NCBI RefSeq assembly: GCF_013369485.1
Contig: NZ_JABWEB010000008.1
Span: 62,001 to 126,000 of the forward strand
DNA: 64,000 nt
Direction: 5' to 3'
From: Massilia sp. BJB1822
GTDB lineage: Bacteria; Pseudomonadota; Gammaproteobacteria; Burkholderiales; Burkholderiaceae_D
The notes beneath the pieces are model-generated. The model made no database searches. It saw nothing but the letters and a program-made list of their open reading frames with translations, and was not told where the DNA came from. Position numbers and translations under genes: made by a program. Positions 52,310 through 61,423 of this stretch are shown piece by piece. Numbering within the stretch: position 1 is the stretch's first letter; each line of letters begins with the position of its first letter.

Positions 52310-52864
52310 ATGAAGAAGCTGACCCTGGCGCGGATGCCGTCCGCCCTGTCCCTGCTCCTGCCCTTGGGCGCTGCCTGGCTGGCTGCCGTGCCGCTGGCGG
52401 GCTTGGCTGCAGAGGTGCCGGCCGCCGCAGCCAGGCTGGCGCCGCTGGCTTTTCTGGCTGGCCATTGCTGGCGCGGCGATATGCCGGGCGGGAAAGCCAA
52501 CGATACCCATTGCTTCGAGTGGCTGTATGGCGGCCACTATCTGCGCGACCGCCATGTGGTGCGCGCGCCGGGGCGGCCCGATTACGAGGGCGAAACCCTG
52601 TATTTCTATGACCACGGGCGGCAGCAGATCGCCTACATCTATTACGAGAACGCGGGCGGCATCGGCCGTGGGCTGGCTCTGGGGGAGGGCGAGCGTCTGG
52701 TCTTCCCGGAGGCGGAATTCGTTTCGGCCTCGGGCAGCAAGCTCGTGTACCGCGCCACCTGGCAGCGTATCGGCGATGCGGCGTATGAGGCCAGCAACGA
52801 GATCAAGCGCGACGGCCAGTGGCATAGCGAATTCAAGATGCGCTTGAACAAGGTAGCGCCCTGA
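52310..52864 (+). CDS. Secreted lipocalin-like hypothetical protein
   Basis: A 184-residue protein with a signal peptide (SALSLLLPLGAAWLAAVPLAGLAA, cut near residue 34). The mature part resembles DUF1579/heme- or fatty-acid-binding barrels: LAFLAGHCWRGDMPGGKANDTHCFEWLYGGHYLRDRHVV, GETLYFYDHGRQQIAYIYYE and a closing SEFKMRLNKV. The function is unknown; a periplasmic binding role is likely. AAAGGAGAAG precedes the ATG at 52310, so the in-frame ATG at 52280 is rejected. Confidence 0.75.
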   Translation: MKKLTLARMPSALSLLLPLGAAWLAAVPLAGLAAEVPAAAARLAPLAFLAGHCWRGDMPGGKANDTHCFEWLYGGHYLRDRHVVRAPGRPDYEGETLYFYDHGRQQIAYIYYENAGGIGRGLALGEGERLVFPEAEFVSASGSKLVYRATWQRIGDAAYEASNEIKRDGQWHSEFKMRLNKVAP

Positions 52865-52870
52865 ACCAGC

Positions 52871-54652
52871 TTATGGCGGAGCTTGCTGGCTGACCCAGAT
52901 CGGGGCCGACCAGAGCTGCTTGCCGTCGTCCTGGGTCAGGCGGACGTAGTAAAAGTGTTCGCCTAGGGCGGGTGTGATGGTGAGGGCGTCCCGGTCCTGG
53001 GCCAGCAGGCGCGTGCTGGCTTTTTGGCCGGGTACGCCTTCAAAGATTTCCACTAGCACGGGACTGCGGCCGCCATTGCTGGCGTAGCTGAGCTGGAATT
53101 GCAGCGGCCCGCTGTTGTCGAAACGCTCGCCCATCAGATGGCCGTTGGCGCTGAAAATCAGCTGGCTGCCCTTGTCCATGGTGGCAAAGACGCGGCGCTG
53201 GCGCAGGGCGGCGACGAGATTGTCCAGCGTCAGGGTGTCGCCGGCAGGCAGCAGCACGCCGGTGCGGTTGCTGTAGGAGGCGCCCCAGTTGGCGCAGTGG
53301 TTGTCCTGGTTGCTGCTGAAAGCCAGGTGGTAGCCCGCTTCGAGCAGCGTGCGGCAACGCTCTTCATAGTTGCTGAGGTGGCTCTCCTGTTCGTCGCTGC
53401 GGCTGGAAAAGGCCGAGCTGTTCATCACCTCGCACAAGACCATGGCCTGCTCGCCGTCGCTGCTGAACGCGAAGGCCTGGCCGCCGATGCGGAACTGGCT
53501 GTCGCCGGGGTGGTTGAACTGGCCTATCCAGCCGCGTTCGCGCATCAGCCGGTACAGGCTGGCGTAATCGCCTTTGGCGGTGAAGGTGTCGCCCATCAGC
53601 TCGCCCGCGCCATTGCGCTCCCATCCCAGCAGCTCGGGACTGTTGAATATATTCAGGTGGCCGCCCTTGCTGATGACGCCCCATTCCATGCCATAGATGC
53701 CAAGAAAGCCGGGATGGGCGGCGTTGAAAGCCGCCGTCTGCTCCAGCCCGCTCTGATAGAGCTGGCGCGCGCTGCTGGCGTCGGCGTTGGGATCGCTGCC
53801 TTCGGAACCGTCATACATATGGTTATGCTCGGACGTCATAAGAAAATCCAGGCCGTGCTCGCGCGCATAGGCAAAGGCTTGCGCCGGACCGGCCACCGCG
53901 CTTTGCGGTTCCTGCGCCCCATGGCAGCCGGGCAGCTCGCCGCCGCCGTCGCTGTGGCCGGTCTGGCTGTGCAGATTGCCGAGGTAGACGGTGTAGGGAC
54001 GTTCTGCGCTGGGCAGTTCGGCCAGGGATGAGGCGGCGCTGCCTGCGGCGGGCGGCGCGGCGGCGGTCTGACCGGCCAGCGGCAAGGCCTTGCTGGCGAC
54101 GATGCGCAGCGCGGGCGGTGGGCCGATGGCGATGGGCCAGCTTTGCTCGATAGTCTGTTCCGCCCGCCACGCCTGGGACGCCTGCGATATCGCCTTGCCG
54201 CGCGCGGCGCGGACCCGTGGCTCGGGCGTGGCGCGCAGGCGCAGATGGTAGAGGCCGGCTGGTGGCCGTGCTGCTGCGGCATCGCTTGCCCGGCCCGCTT
54301 GCCAAGCGGGATCGAGCTGCAACGCACCGCCGCGCAATGCGGCCTGGCCCTGCCAGCGGCGCAGGCTGCGGCCGCGCTGGTCGAGCAAGTCGAGCTGCCA
54401 GCGCAGGCGCTGGCCGGATGCGGCGCCGGGATAGCGGAAACGCAGATGCAGTGGCCGCGCGCCAGCTTCGCCGCCGAGGAAAGGCGCCTCCAGCGCCGCC
54501 TCGAATTCATGGTGGTCGGCCGTGCCTTGCTGGGCGGCGGCCGGAGCCAGCAAACTGCAAGCGAGCAGGGCGGCAAAAAGCGGCTTGGCCGCGCCCGCTT
54601 CCCGCACTGAAATGATACTGGCAGTAAATATGTCGGATCGGAGCGACACCAT
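52871..54652 (-). CDS. Secreted PHP-type metallohydrolase (CehA/McbA-like)
   Basis: The 593-residue protein has a signal (PLFAALLACSLLAPAAAQQ, ~residues 22-40), an N-terminal beta-sandwich (~45-200) and a PHP-like metallohydrolase domain. YLGNLHSQTGHSDGGG supplies His-x-His-like ligands, TSEHNHMYDGSE and GMEWGVISKGGHLNIF follow, QFNHPGD supplies another His, and SNQDNHCANWG the last metal ligand. CehA/McbA-family enzymes hydrolyse phosphoesters or carbamates; the substrate here is unknown. GGGGGGAAGA lies before the ATG at 54652, and upstream in-frame codons are non-coding in character. Convergent with the lipocalin-like gene. Confidence 0.8.
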   Translation of the reverse strand: MVSLRSDIFTASIISVREAGAAKPLFAALLACSLLAPAAAQQGTADHHEFEAALEAPFLGGEAGARPLHLRFRYPGAASGQRLRWQLDLLDQRGRSLRRWQGQAALRGGALQLDPAWQAGRASDAAAARPPAGLYHLRLRATPEPRVRAARGKAISQASQAWRAEQTIEQSWPIAIGPPPALRIVASKALPLAGQTAAAPPAAGSAASSLAELPSAERPYTVYLGNLHSQTGHSDGGGELPGCHGAQEPQSAVAGPAQAFAYAREHGLDFLMTSEHNHMYDGSEGSDPNADASSARQLYQSGLEQTAAFNAAHPGFLGIYGMEWGVISKGGHLNIFNSPELLGWERNGAGELMGDTFTAKGDYASLYRLMRERGWIGQFNHPGDSQFRIGGQAFAFSSDGEQAMVLCEVMNSSAFSSRSDEQESHLSNYEERCRTLLEAGYHLAFSSNQDNHCANWGASYSNRTGVLLPAGDTLTLDNLVAALRQRRVFATMDKGSQLIFSANGHLMGERFDNSGPLQFQLSYASNGGRSPVLVEIFEGVPGQKASTRLLAQDRDALTITPALGEHFYYVRLTQDDGKQLWSAPIWVSQQAPP

Positions 54653-54730
54653 TTTTTCTTCCCCCCTTTGCGTGTTGGAGCGGGCGGGCGAAAAATGGTT
54701 CGCACTGGCGTTTAATAGTATGCTGCTGCA

Positions 54731-57700
54731 ATGCAAGAGGAAAATTCCGGCGGATCGATGCGCAAACTCAATGAGCTTGGGAATAGTCTGGTCAGTACGC
54801 GCTTGCTGCTGTGGGGCGCGGGCCTGGCCTTGGCTGGCGCCGTCGGAATGACGCTGTATGCCACTGCCGCCAAAACAGTGGAAGATGATGCCCAGCTGCG
54901 CTTCGATAATCTGACGCGCGCCACGCAGTACAGCATTTCGGCCCGCGTGAAATCGTATTCCGACGTGGTGCGCGGCCTGGTGGCCCTTTTCCAGACCACG
55001 GACTCCCTCTCGCGGCTGCAATTCCGGCAGTATGTGAACAGCCTGAATATGCCGCTGCATTTTCCGGCCATCCAGGCCATCAATTACGCGCCTTATGTGC
55101 CTTCCGCCGAGCGCGACGACTTCGTGGCGGCCGTGCGCGCCGACCGCAGCATCAATCCGGCCGGCTACCCGAAATTCGACATCAAGCCGCCGGGCCTGCG
55201 CGACCACTACGCGCCGCTGACATACCTGGAACCGATGGATATGCTGATGGAACGCTTCGGCGTGGACATCACGGCCAATCCCGCCATCGACCGCGCCATG
55301 GAGCTGTCGCGCGATACAGGTCAGATCAGCGCATCGGGCCAGCCGGTGGTGCTAAAAAAGCCGGCGCCGCATATCGGCCTGGGCATGCGCCTGCCGGTCT
55401 ACCGGCGCGGCATGCCGGTGCACGATATGGAGAGCCGCCGCGCCGCCTATCTGGGATCGGTCGGCATCGGTTTTTCCGTGGCCAAGCTGGTGCAGGGCGC
55501 GATCGACGAGATGGCCGACCGGCAAGTGCATATGATCCTGTACGCCGACGGCGCCGGCGATCCGGAAAAGCGCAGCCTGAGCATCGGCAAGGAAGACCGC
55601 CTGCTGTTCAACGATAACGGCTCGATCGATGCGCCGCCGGTCCTGCCGGGCAATTCGGACGACTACTTTCTGACCGTGCTGCCCATCGATTTCAACGGCA
55701 CCTTATGGAAGGCGCGCTTCCATGCGCGCAAGACCGATATGGTACTGGGCTTCGACCGCTGGTTCCCGCTGGTGGCGCTGGGTACAGGCTTTGTGGGCAC
55801 CTTGCTGATCTATCTGTTCTTTTTCAGCCTGTACTGGCAGCGCCGCAGCGCCCAGGAGCAGCGCCGCCTGCTGGACAGCGTGTTGAATAATGTGGATGCC
55901 CATGTGTATATGAAAGACCAGGGCCGCCGCTTTATTTATGTGAATGCGAAGATGGCCGAGGCCATGGGCTTGCCGGTGGAGCAGATCATCGGACGCCTGG
56001 ACCGCGAAGTGATGCCGCTGCGCGATGCCGACCAGGCGTGGAGCGAGGACCATGCCGTCTTTGCCGACAGCCTGAAACGTTCGGGCGAAGGCAAGTATGT
56101 GGATCGGCATGGCGTGATCCACCATTTGTGGACGGTGAAGGCGCCGGTGGAGGGCGAGCAGGGCGTGAGCGCCGTGATTGCGCTGTCCACCGACGTGACG
56201 GAGCTGCACAATCTGAAGGAACAGGCGCAGGCGGCCAATCAGGCCAAGAGCGACTTCCTGTCGAATATGAGCCACGAGATCCGCACGCCGATGAATAGCG
56301 TGATCGGCATGGCCCACCTGGCGCTGAAGTCCGTCACCAATCCTAAGCAGCGCGACTATCTGCAAAAAATTTACCACTCGGGCCAGCATCTGCTGGGCAT
56401 CATCAACGATATTCTTGATTTCTCCAAGATCGAGGCGGGCAAGCTCGATCTGGAAATGCTGGACTTTACGCTGGAGTCGCTGCTGTCGAATATTTCGAAC
56501 CAGCTGGGCGAGTCGGCTTCGCGCAAGGAGCTGGAGCTGGTGTTCGAAATCTGGCCTGGCCTGTCGCGCCAGATGCGCGGTGATCCGCTACGCCTGGAGC
56601 AGGTGCTGCTGAACTTCACCAGCAATGCCATCAAGTTCTCGGAGAATGGCCGCATCTATATCCGCGCCCGCCCGGTGGAGGACCGCGACAACTACACCAT
56701 GGTGCGCTTCGAGGTGCAGGACAACGGCATCGGCATGAGTCCGCAGCAGGTTGGCAAGCTATTCCAGTCCTTCCACCAGGCCGACACCTCGACCACGCGC
56801 AAATACGGCGGCACGGGCCTGGGCCTGGTGATCAGCAAGCAGTTGGCGGAGCTGATGGGCGGCGGCGTGGGCGTGGACAGCGAGCCGGGACACGGCAGCA
56901 CCTTCTGGTTCACCGCGCGCCTGATGAAAAGCACCAATTTCCTGCAGGAGCCGCAGAGCAACGAGCTGCAGGCTGACGTGGCGGCCTCGCTGCGCGGCGC
57001 TTCCATCCTGCTGGTGGAGGACAATATCTTCAGCCAGCAGGTGGGCCAGGAGCTGCTGGAGGATGCCGGCGCCACCGTGGTGGTGGCCAACAACGGCAAG
57101 GAAGCCATCGACCTGCTGCTGAAGGAACATTTCGATTGCGTGCTGATGGATGTGCAGATGCCGGTGATGGACGGTTTCGAGGCGACGCGCCTGATCCGCG
57201 CCCATCCCAAGCTGTCCGGCACGCCGGTGATCGCGATGACGGCCAATGCCGGCCGCGAAGACCAGGCGCGCTGCCTGGAGGCGGGCATGGACGAATTCGT
57301 GACCAAGCCGATCGCGCCGCAACTGCTGTTTGCCGTGCTGGCCAAGTGGCTGGGCCAGCGCGCCTCCGATGGCGCGGCGCGATCGGCACGGCAAAGACCG
57401 CCGCGCGAGGCCGCCTCGCTGGAAAATGCGCCGCCCATTGCCAGCGTGGCCGAAACCGCACCCGCCGCTGTGGCGCCCGCGATCGCGGCGCCGGAACCGG
57501 CGCTGCCTGCATCCTCACCTGCGCCTGCGCCGGCGGGCGATGCTGCGGCCGATATCGCGCTTCCCGGCGAGGCCGAATTGTTCGATATGCGCGCCCTGGC
57601 CCAAACCTTCGGCAACAAGCCGGACAAGATGCGCAAATACGCCCTGATGTTCCTCGATTCGGCGCGCGACAGCATGGTGGAGGTCAACGAGGCGCTGGAA

Positions 57701-57922
57701 TTGGGCGATATGAAGCGCCTGTCCGAGCTGGGACACCGCATCAAATCCTCGGCGCGCGCGGTGGGCGCCATGAGTTTCGCCGACCTGTGCCTGCACCTGG
57801 AGCGCCTGAAGCCGGAGGATGAGCTGGAGCAGGCGCGCGCCATAGTCGTCCGCATGCAGCCCTTACTGGAGCGCTTGAAAGAGCATGTGGCGCAGGAGCT
57901 GGCGGCCAGCGTGCCAGGCTAG
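54731..57922 (+). CDS. CHASE-domain hybrid histidine kinase
   Basis: The 1063-residue membrane sensor has transmembrane helix 1 (~25-46), a periplasmic CHASE domain (~75-290, with [13 protein letters not shown] and [21 protein letters not shown]), and transmembrane helix 2 (~340-362). A PAS domain (~375-490), HisKA ([18 protein letters not shown], His near 514), HATPase, a receiver ([16 protein letters not shown]) and a C-terminal Hpt domain ([14 protein letters not shown]) follow. It should run a complete internal phosphorelay. CHASE domains bind diverse small ligands. An alternative ATG at 54758 has GGCGG upstream and may be the true start. Divergent from the PHP-type gene. Confidence 0.92.
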   Translation: MQEENSGGSMRKLNELGNSLVSTRLLLWGAGLALAGAVGMTLYATAAKTVEDDAQLRFDNLTRATQYSISARVKSYSDVVRGLVALFQTTDSLSRLQFRQYVNSLNMPLHFPAIQAINYAPYVPSAERDDFVAAVRADRSINPAGYPKFDIKPPGLRDHYAPLTYLEPMDMLMERFGVDITANPAIDRAMELSRDTGQISASGQPVVLKKPAPHIGLGMRLPVYRRGMPVHDMESRRAAYLGSVGIGFSVAKLVQGAIDEMADRQVHMILYADGAGDPEKRSLSIGKEDRLLFNDNGSIDAPPVLPGNSDDYFLTVLPIDFNGTLWKARFHARKTDMVLGFDRWFPLVALGTGFVGTLLIYLFFFSLYWQRRSAQEQRRLLDSVLNNVDAHVYMKDQGRRFIYVNAKMAEAMGLPVEQIIGRLDREVMPLRDADQAWSEDHAVFADSLKRSGEGKYVDRHGVIHHLWTVKAPVEGEQGVSAVIALSTDVTELHNLKEQAQAANQAKSDFLSNMSHEIRTPMNSVIGMAHLALKSVTNPKQRDYLQKIYHSGQHLLGIINDILDFSKIEAGKLDLEMLDFTLESLLSNISNQLGESASRKELELVFEIWPGLSRQMRGDPLRLEQVLLNFTSNAIKFSENGRIYIRARPVEDRDNYTMVRFEVQDNGIGMSPQQVGKLFQSFHQADTSTTRKYGGTGLGLVISKQLAELMGGGVGVDSEPGHGSTFWFTARLMKSTNFLQEPQSNELQADVAASLRGASILLVEDNIFSQQVGQELLEDAGATVVVANNGKEAIDLLLKEHFDCVLMDVQMPVMDGFEATRLIRAHPKLSGTPVIAMTANAGREDQARCLEAGMDEFVTKPIAPQLLFAVLAKWLGQRASDGAARSARQRPPREAASLENAPPIASVAETAPAAVAPAIAAPEPALPASSPAPAPAGDAAADIALPGEAELFDMRALAQTFGNKPDKMRKYALMFLDSARDSMVEVNEALELGDMKRLSELGHRIKSSARAVGAMSFADLCLHLERLKPEDELEQARAIVVRMQPLLERLKEHVAQELAASVPG

Positions 57923-58009
57923 CGGCTTGCGAGCCGCGCCCGCGCTCCAGGGTTTGTATTCGGCGCGCGACAGGCGATAATAGGGGCTGGCATCTACTTC
58001 CACGGCACT

Positions 58010-61000
58010 ATGCACGCGAGCGTTACTCCCGGACTTCTGATCTTGCACGGCAACCAGCTGGAACAGCTGCGCGCCGCCGTGTTCCAGTGGCTGCGCACGC
58101 ATCCGCTGGCGCCGCTGGAGACCGAGACCTTCCTGGTGCAATCGAACGGCGTGGCCGAGTGGCTGAAAATCGCGCTGGCCGAGGATGCGGGCGTATGTGC
58201 CGCCACCCGCGTGGCCTTGCCGGCCCGCTTCCTGTGGGAGACCTATCGCGGCATGCTGGGGCGCGAGCGGGTGCCGCCCATTTCCGCCTTCGACAAGGCG
58301 CCGCTGACCTGGCGGCTGATGCGCCTGTTGCCGGTGCTGCTGGCCGATCCGGTCTTTGCGCCGCTGCGCCACTTCCTCGGCGACGGCGACCCGGAGCGCC
58401 GCCTGCAACTGGCCGAGCGCCTGGCCGACTTGTTCGACCAGTACCAGGTCTACCGCGCCGACTGGCTGGAGGACTGGGCCGCCGGACGCGACCAACTGCG
58501 CACCGCGCGCGGCGAACTGGCGCCGCTGGCCGAGGACCAGCGCTGGCAGGGCGCCTTGTGGCGCGCCGTGATCGCCAGCGTGCCGGAACACGAGCGCGAG
58601 CTGGGGCGGGCTTCCGTGCACACCGAATTCCTGCGCGCCGTGGCCGGCGGGGCGCAGCCGCTGGGCCGCCTTCCGCGCCGCATCGTGCTGTTCGGCGTAT
58701 CGGCCCTGCCGTTCCAGACCTTGCAGGCGCTGGCGGCGCTGGCCCGCTTCACCCAGGTGATGCTGGCCGTGCCCAATCCCTGCCAGTTCTATTGGGGCGA
58801 CATCATCGAAGGACGCGACCTGCTGCGCGCCGCCCACCGCCGCCAAAGCTTGCGCAATGGCGTCGACCTGGGCCAGATTCCGCTGGAAGAACTGCATGCC
58901 CACAGCCATCCGCTGCTGGCGGGCTGGGGGCGCCAGGGCCGCGACTTCATCCGCATGCTGGACGAATTCGACAGCGCCGCCGCGGCCGAAGGACGCAGCG
59001 ACAGCCTGCGCGTGGACCTGTTCAGTGAAGGCGAGGGCGCCACGCTGCTAGCCCAGGTGCAGGCGGCCGTGCGCGATCTGCTGCCGCTGTCCGAGCATCC
59101 GCAGGCGCCGCCGCCCGATAGTGACCGTTCCATCGAATTCCATGTGGCGCATAGCGTGCAGCGCGAAGTCGAAGTGCTGCACGACCAGCTGCTCGCCATG
59201 TTCGCCGCCTCGGAGACGGACGGCGGTCCGGCGCTGCGGCCGCGCGACGTGGTGGTGATGGTGCCGGACATCGACGTGTTCACCGCCGCCATCCACGCTG
59301 TCTTCGGCCAGCATAAGCGCAGCGATGCGCGCTATATCCCGTTTGAAATCGGCGACGTCAACGACCGCAGCGTGAATCCGCTGCTGGTGGCGCTGGAATG
59401 GCTGCTGCGCCTGCCGCAGCAGCGCTGCCGCCAGAGCGAGGTGCGCGACCTGCTGGACGTGCCGGCGCTGGCGGCGCGCTTCGGCCTGGCGGCCGACGAT
59501 CTGCCGACGCTGGGCCTGTGGATCGAGGGCGCCGGCGTGCGCTGGGGCCTGGACCGCCAGCACCGCGAAGGCCTGGGCCTGGGACCGGCCGGCGAGCAGA
59601 ATGCCTGGATTTTCGGCGTGCGCCGCATGCTGCTGGGCTATGCCAGCGGTCATGGCGCGGCCTTCAACGGCATCGAACCGTATGGCGAAGTGGGCGGACT
59701 GGATGCGGCGCTGGCCGGCTCGCTGGCCCAACTGGTGGAAGCCCTGCTGCACTGGCGCGCGCTGCTGGCCCAGCCGCGCACGCCGGAAGAGTGGGGCGTG
59801 CAGGCGCGCACCCTGCTGGCGGCCTTCTTCAAGGCCAGCGACGAAGGCGACCGGCTGATGCTGGCGCAGCTGGATGAAACCCTGAACCGCTGGCTGGAAA
59901 CCAGCGCCGGCGCCGGCTTCGAGGAAGCCGTGCCGCTGGCCGTGCTGCGCGAAGCCTGGCTGGGCGCGCTGGACGAACCATCGCTGGAACACCAGTTCGT
60001 GTCTGGCGGCGTCACTTTCTGCACCTTGATGCCGATGCGCGCCGTGCCTTTCCGCGTGGTCTGCCTGCTGGGCATGAACGATGGCGATTTCCCGCGCCGC
60101 GCCAGCAAGGCCGACTTCGACCTGCTGGCCTTGCCTGGCATGGCGCGTCCCGGCGACCGCTCGCGCCGCGACGACGACCGCTATCTGATGCTGGAAGCCG
60201 TCCTGGCCGCGCGCGACAAGCTGTATGTCAGCTGGGTGGGCCGCAATGTGCGCGACAACAGCGAGCAGCCGCCGTCGGTGCTGCTGTCCCAGCTCTTCGA
60301 TTACCTGAAGGCGGGCTGGCAGCTGGACCTGGGCGCGCGCACCACCGAACACGCTTTGCAGCCTTTCAGCCGGCGCTATTTCGAGGCGGGGGGGCTGCTC
60401 ACCTATGCCGGCGAATGGCGCGCCGCCCACGCGGCCGACGAGGCGCAGGCGCTGGAAGCGGAGGGACAGCTGCCGCCTTTCGAGATCGACGACAGTTTCC
60501 GCCTCAAGCTGAACAGCCTGGCCAGTTTCATCCGCCAGCCGGTCAAGTACTTCTTCCGCCAGCGCCTGGGCGTGGTGTTCGGCGAATCGGCCCTGGTGGG
60601 CGAGGACGAGGAACCGTTCTCGCTGAATGCGCTGGAACGCTATCTGCTGGAAGACACCATGCTCGATGACGGCGGCGCCGATGAGGACATCGCCGATGTG
60701 CGCAGCGGCCTGGAAGAGCGCGCAGCGCGGCTTCGGCGCGAGGGCGTGCTGCCGATCGGTCTGATCGGCGAACAATGGCAGGAGCAATTGGTCGATGCGT
60801 TGGAACCGGTGCGTTACGCCTGGCTGGCGCTGCGCGCGCGCTATCCGCTGGCCGCGTCCAAGCTGCCGGTCAAGCTGGAACTGGCCGGCCTGGTGCTGGA
60901 GGACTGGGTCGACCAGTTGCGCCACGACGGGTCCACCACGGTATGGCTGGCGCAGATCTCGTCCAAGGCTTGCGACAAGGATGGCTGGCCGCGCGGCGAA

Positions 61001-61423
61001 AAGCTGATTCCCATGTGGCTGCGCCAACTGGCCGCCGCCGCGCAAGGCATGCCCGTCACCGGCTTCCTGGTGGCGCGCGACGCCATCATCACCATGGCCC
61101 CGCTCGACCCGGCCCAGGCGCGCGATCAGCTGGCGGCGCTGGCCGCGCTGTGGCGGGCCGGCATGGATGCACCCCTGCCCACGGCCTGCAAGACGGCGCT
61201 GGCCCTGGTGCGCGAAGGCGATCCGCGCGCCGTGTACGATGGCGGCTTTGAGGTGAAGGGCGAGAATGAGGATTTGTGCCTGGCGCGCCTGTGGCCCGAT
61301 TTCGCCGCCCTGGCCTCGGTGCCGGAATTTGCCGACTGTTCGCGCGAGCTGTATGGCCCGCTGGCCGACTGGCTGCAGCAGGCGGTGGCGGTTGATCCCA
61401 TGAAAGAGGAGGGCGGGGCATGA
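58010..61423 (+). CDS. recC: RecBCD subunit gamma
   Basis: The 1137-residue protein is the inactive-helicase subunit of the RecBCD double-strand-break repair nuclease. Family patterns include the opening LHGNQLEQLRAAVFQWLRTHPLAPLE, FLVQSNGVAEWLK, and MPMRAVPFRVVCLLGMNDGDFPR, with a C-terminal cysteine-poor nuclease-like fold. Length fits E. coli RecC (1122). In E. coli it splits the DNA strands and reads Chi. No clear ribosome site is seen before the ATG at 58010. The stop overlaps the recB start (ATGA). Confidence 0.93.
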   Translation: MHASVTPGLLILHGNQLEQLRAAVFQWLRTHPLAPLETETFLVQSNGVAEWLKIALAEDAGVCAATRVALPARFLWETYRGMLGRERVPPISAFDKAPLTWRLMRLLPVLLADPVFAPLRHFLGDGDPERRLQLAERLADLFDQYQVYRADWLEDWAAGRDQLRTARGELAPLAEDQRWQGALWRAVIASVPEHERELGRASVHTEFLRAVAGGAQPLGRLPRRIVLFGVSALPFQTLQALAALARFTQVMLAVPNPCQFYWGDIIEGRDLLRAAHRRQSLRNGVDLGQIPLEELHAHSHPLLAGWGRQGRDFIRMLDEFDSAAAAEGRSDSLRVDLFSEGEGATLLAQVQAAVRDLLPLSEHPQAPPPDSDRSIEFHVAHSVQREVEVLHDQLLAMFAASETDGGPALRPRDVVVMVPDIDVFTAAIHAVFGQHKRSDARYIPFEIGDVNDRSVNPLLVALEWLLRLPQQRCRQSEVRDLLDVPALAARFGLAADDLPTLGLWIEGAGVRWGLDRQHREGLGLGPAGEQNAWIFGVRRMLLGYASGHGAAFNGIEPYGEVGGLDAALAGSLAQLVEALLHWRALLAQPRTPEEWGVQARTLLAAFFKASDEGDRLMLAQLDETLNRWLETSAGAGFEEAVPLAVLREAWLGALDEPSLEHQFVSGGVTFCTLMPMRAVPFRVVCLLGMNDGDFPRRASKADFDLLALPGMARPGDRSRRDDDRYLMLEAVLAARDKLYVSWVGRNVRDNSEQPPSVLLSQLFDYLKAGWQLDLGARTTEHALQPFSRRYFEAGGLLTYAGEWRAAHAADEAQALEAEGQLPPFEIDDSFRLKLNSLASFIRQPVKYFFRQRLGVVFGESALVGEDEEPFSLNALERYLLEDTMLDDGGADEDIADVRSGLEERAARLRREGVLPIGLIGEQWQEQLVDALEPVRYAWLALRARYPLAASKLPVKLELAGLVLEDWVDQLRHDGSTTVWLAQISSKACDKDGWPRGEKLIPMWLRQLAAAAQGMPVTGFLVARDAIITMAPLDPAQARDQLAALAALWRAGMDAPLPTACKTALALVREGDPRAVYDGGFEVKGENEDLCLARLWPDFAALASVPEFADCSRELYGPLADWLQQAVAVDPMKEEGGA

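Noticed and set aside
54653..55207. Upstream extension of the PHP-type gene to 55207
   Set aside because: It overlaps the CHASE kinase gene antisense. The ATG at 54652 has a ribosome site and starts a signal peptide.
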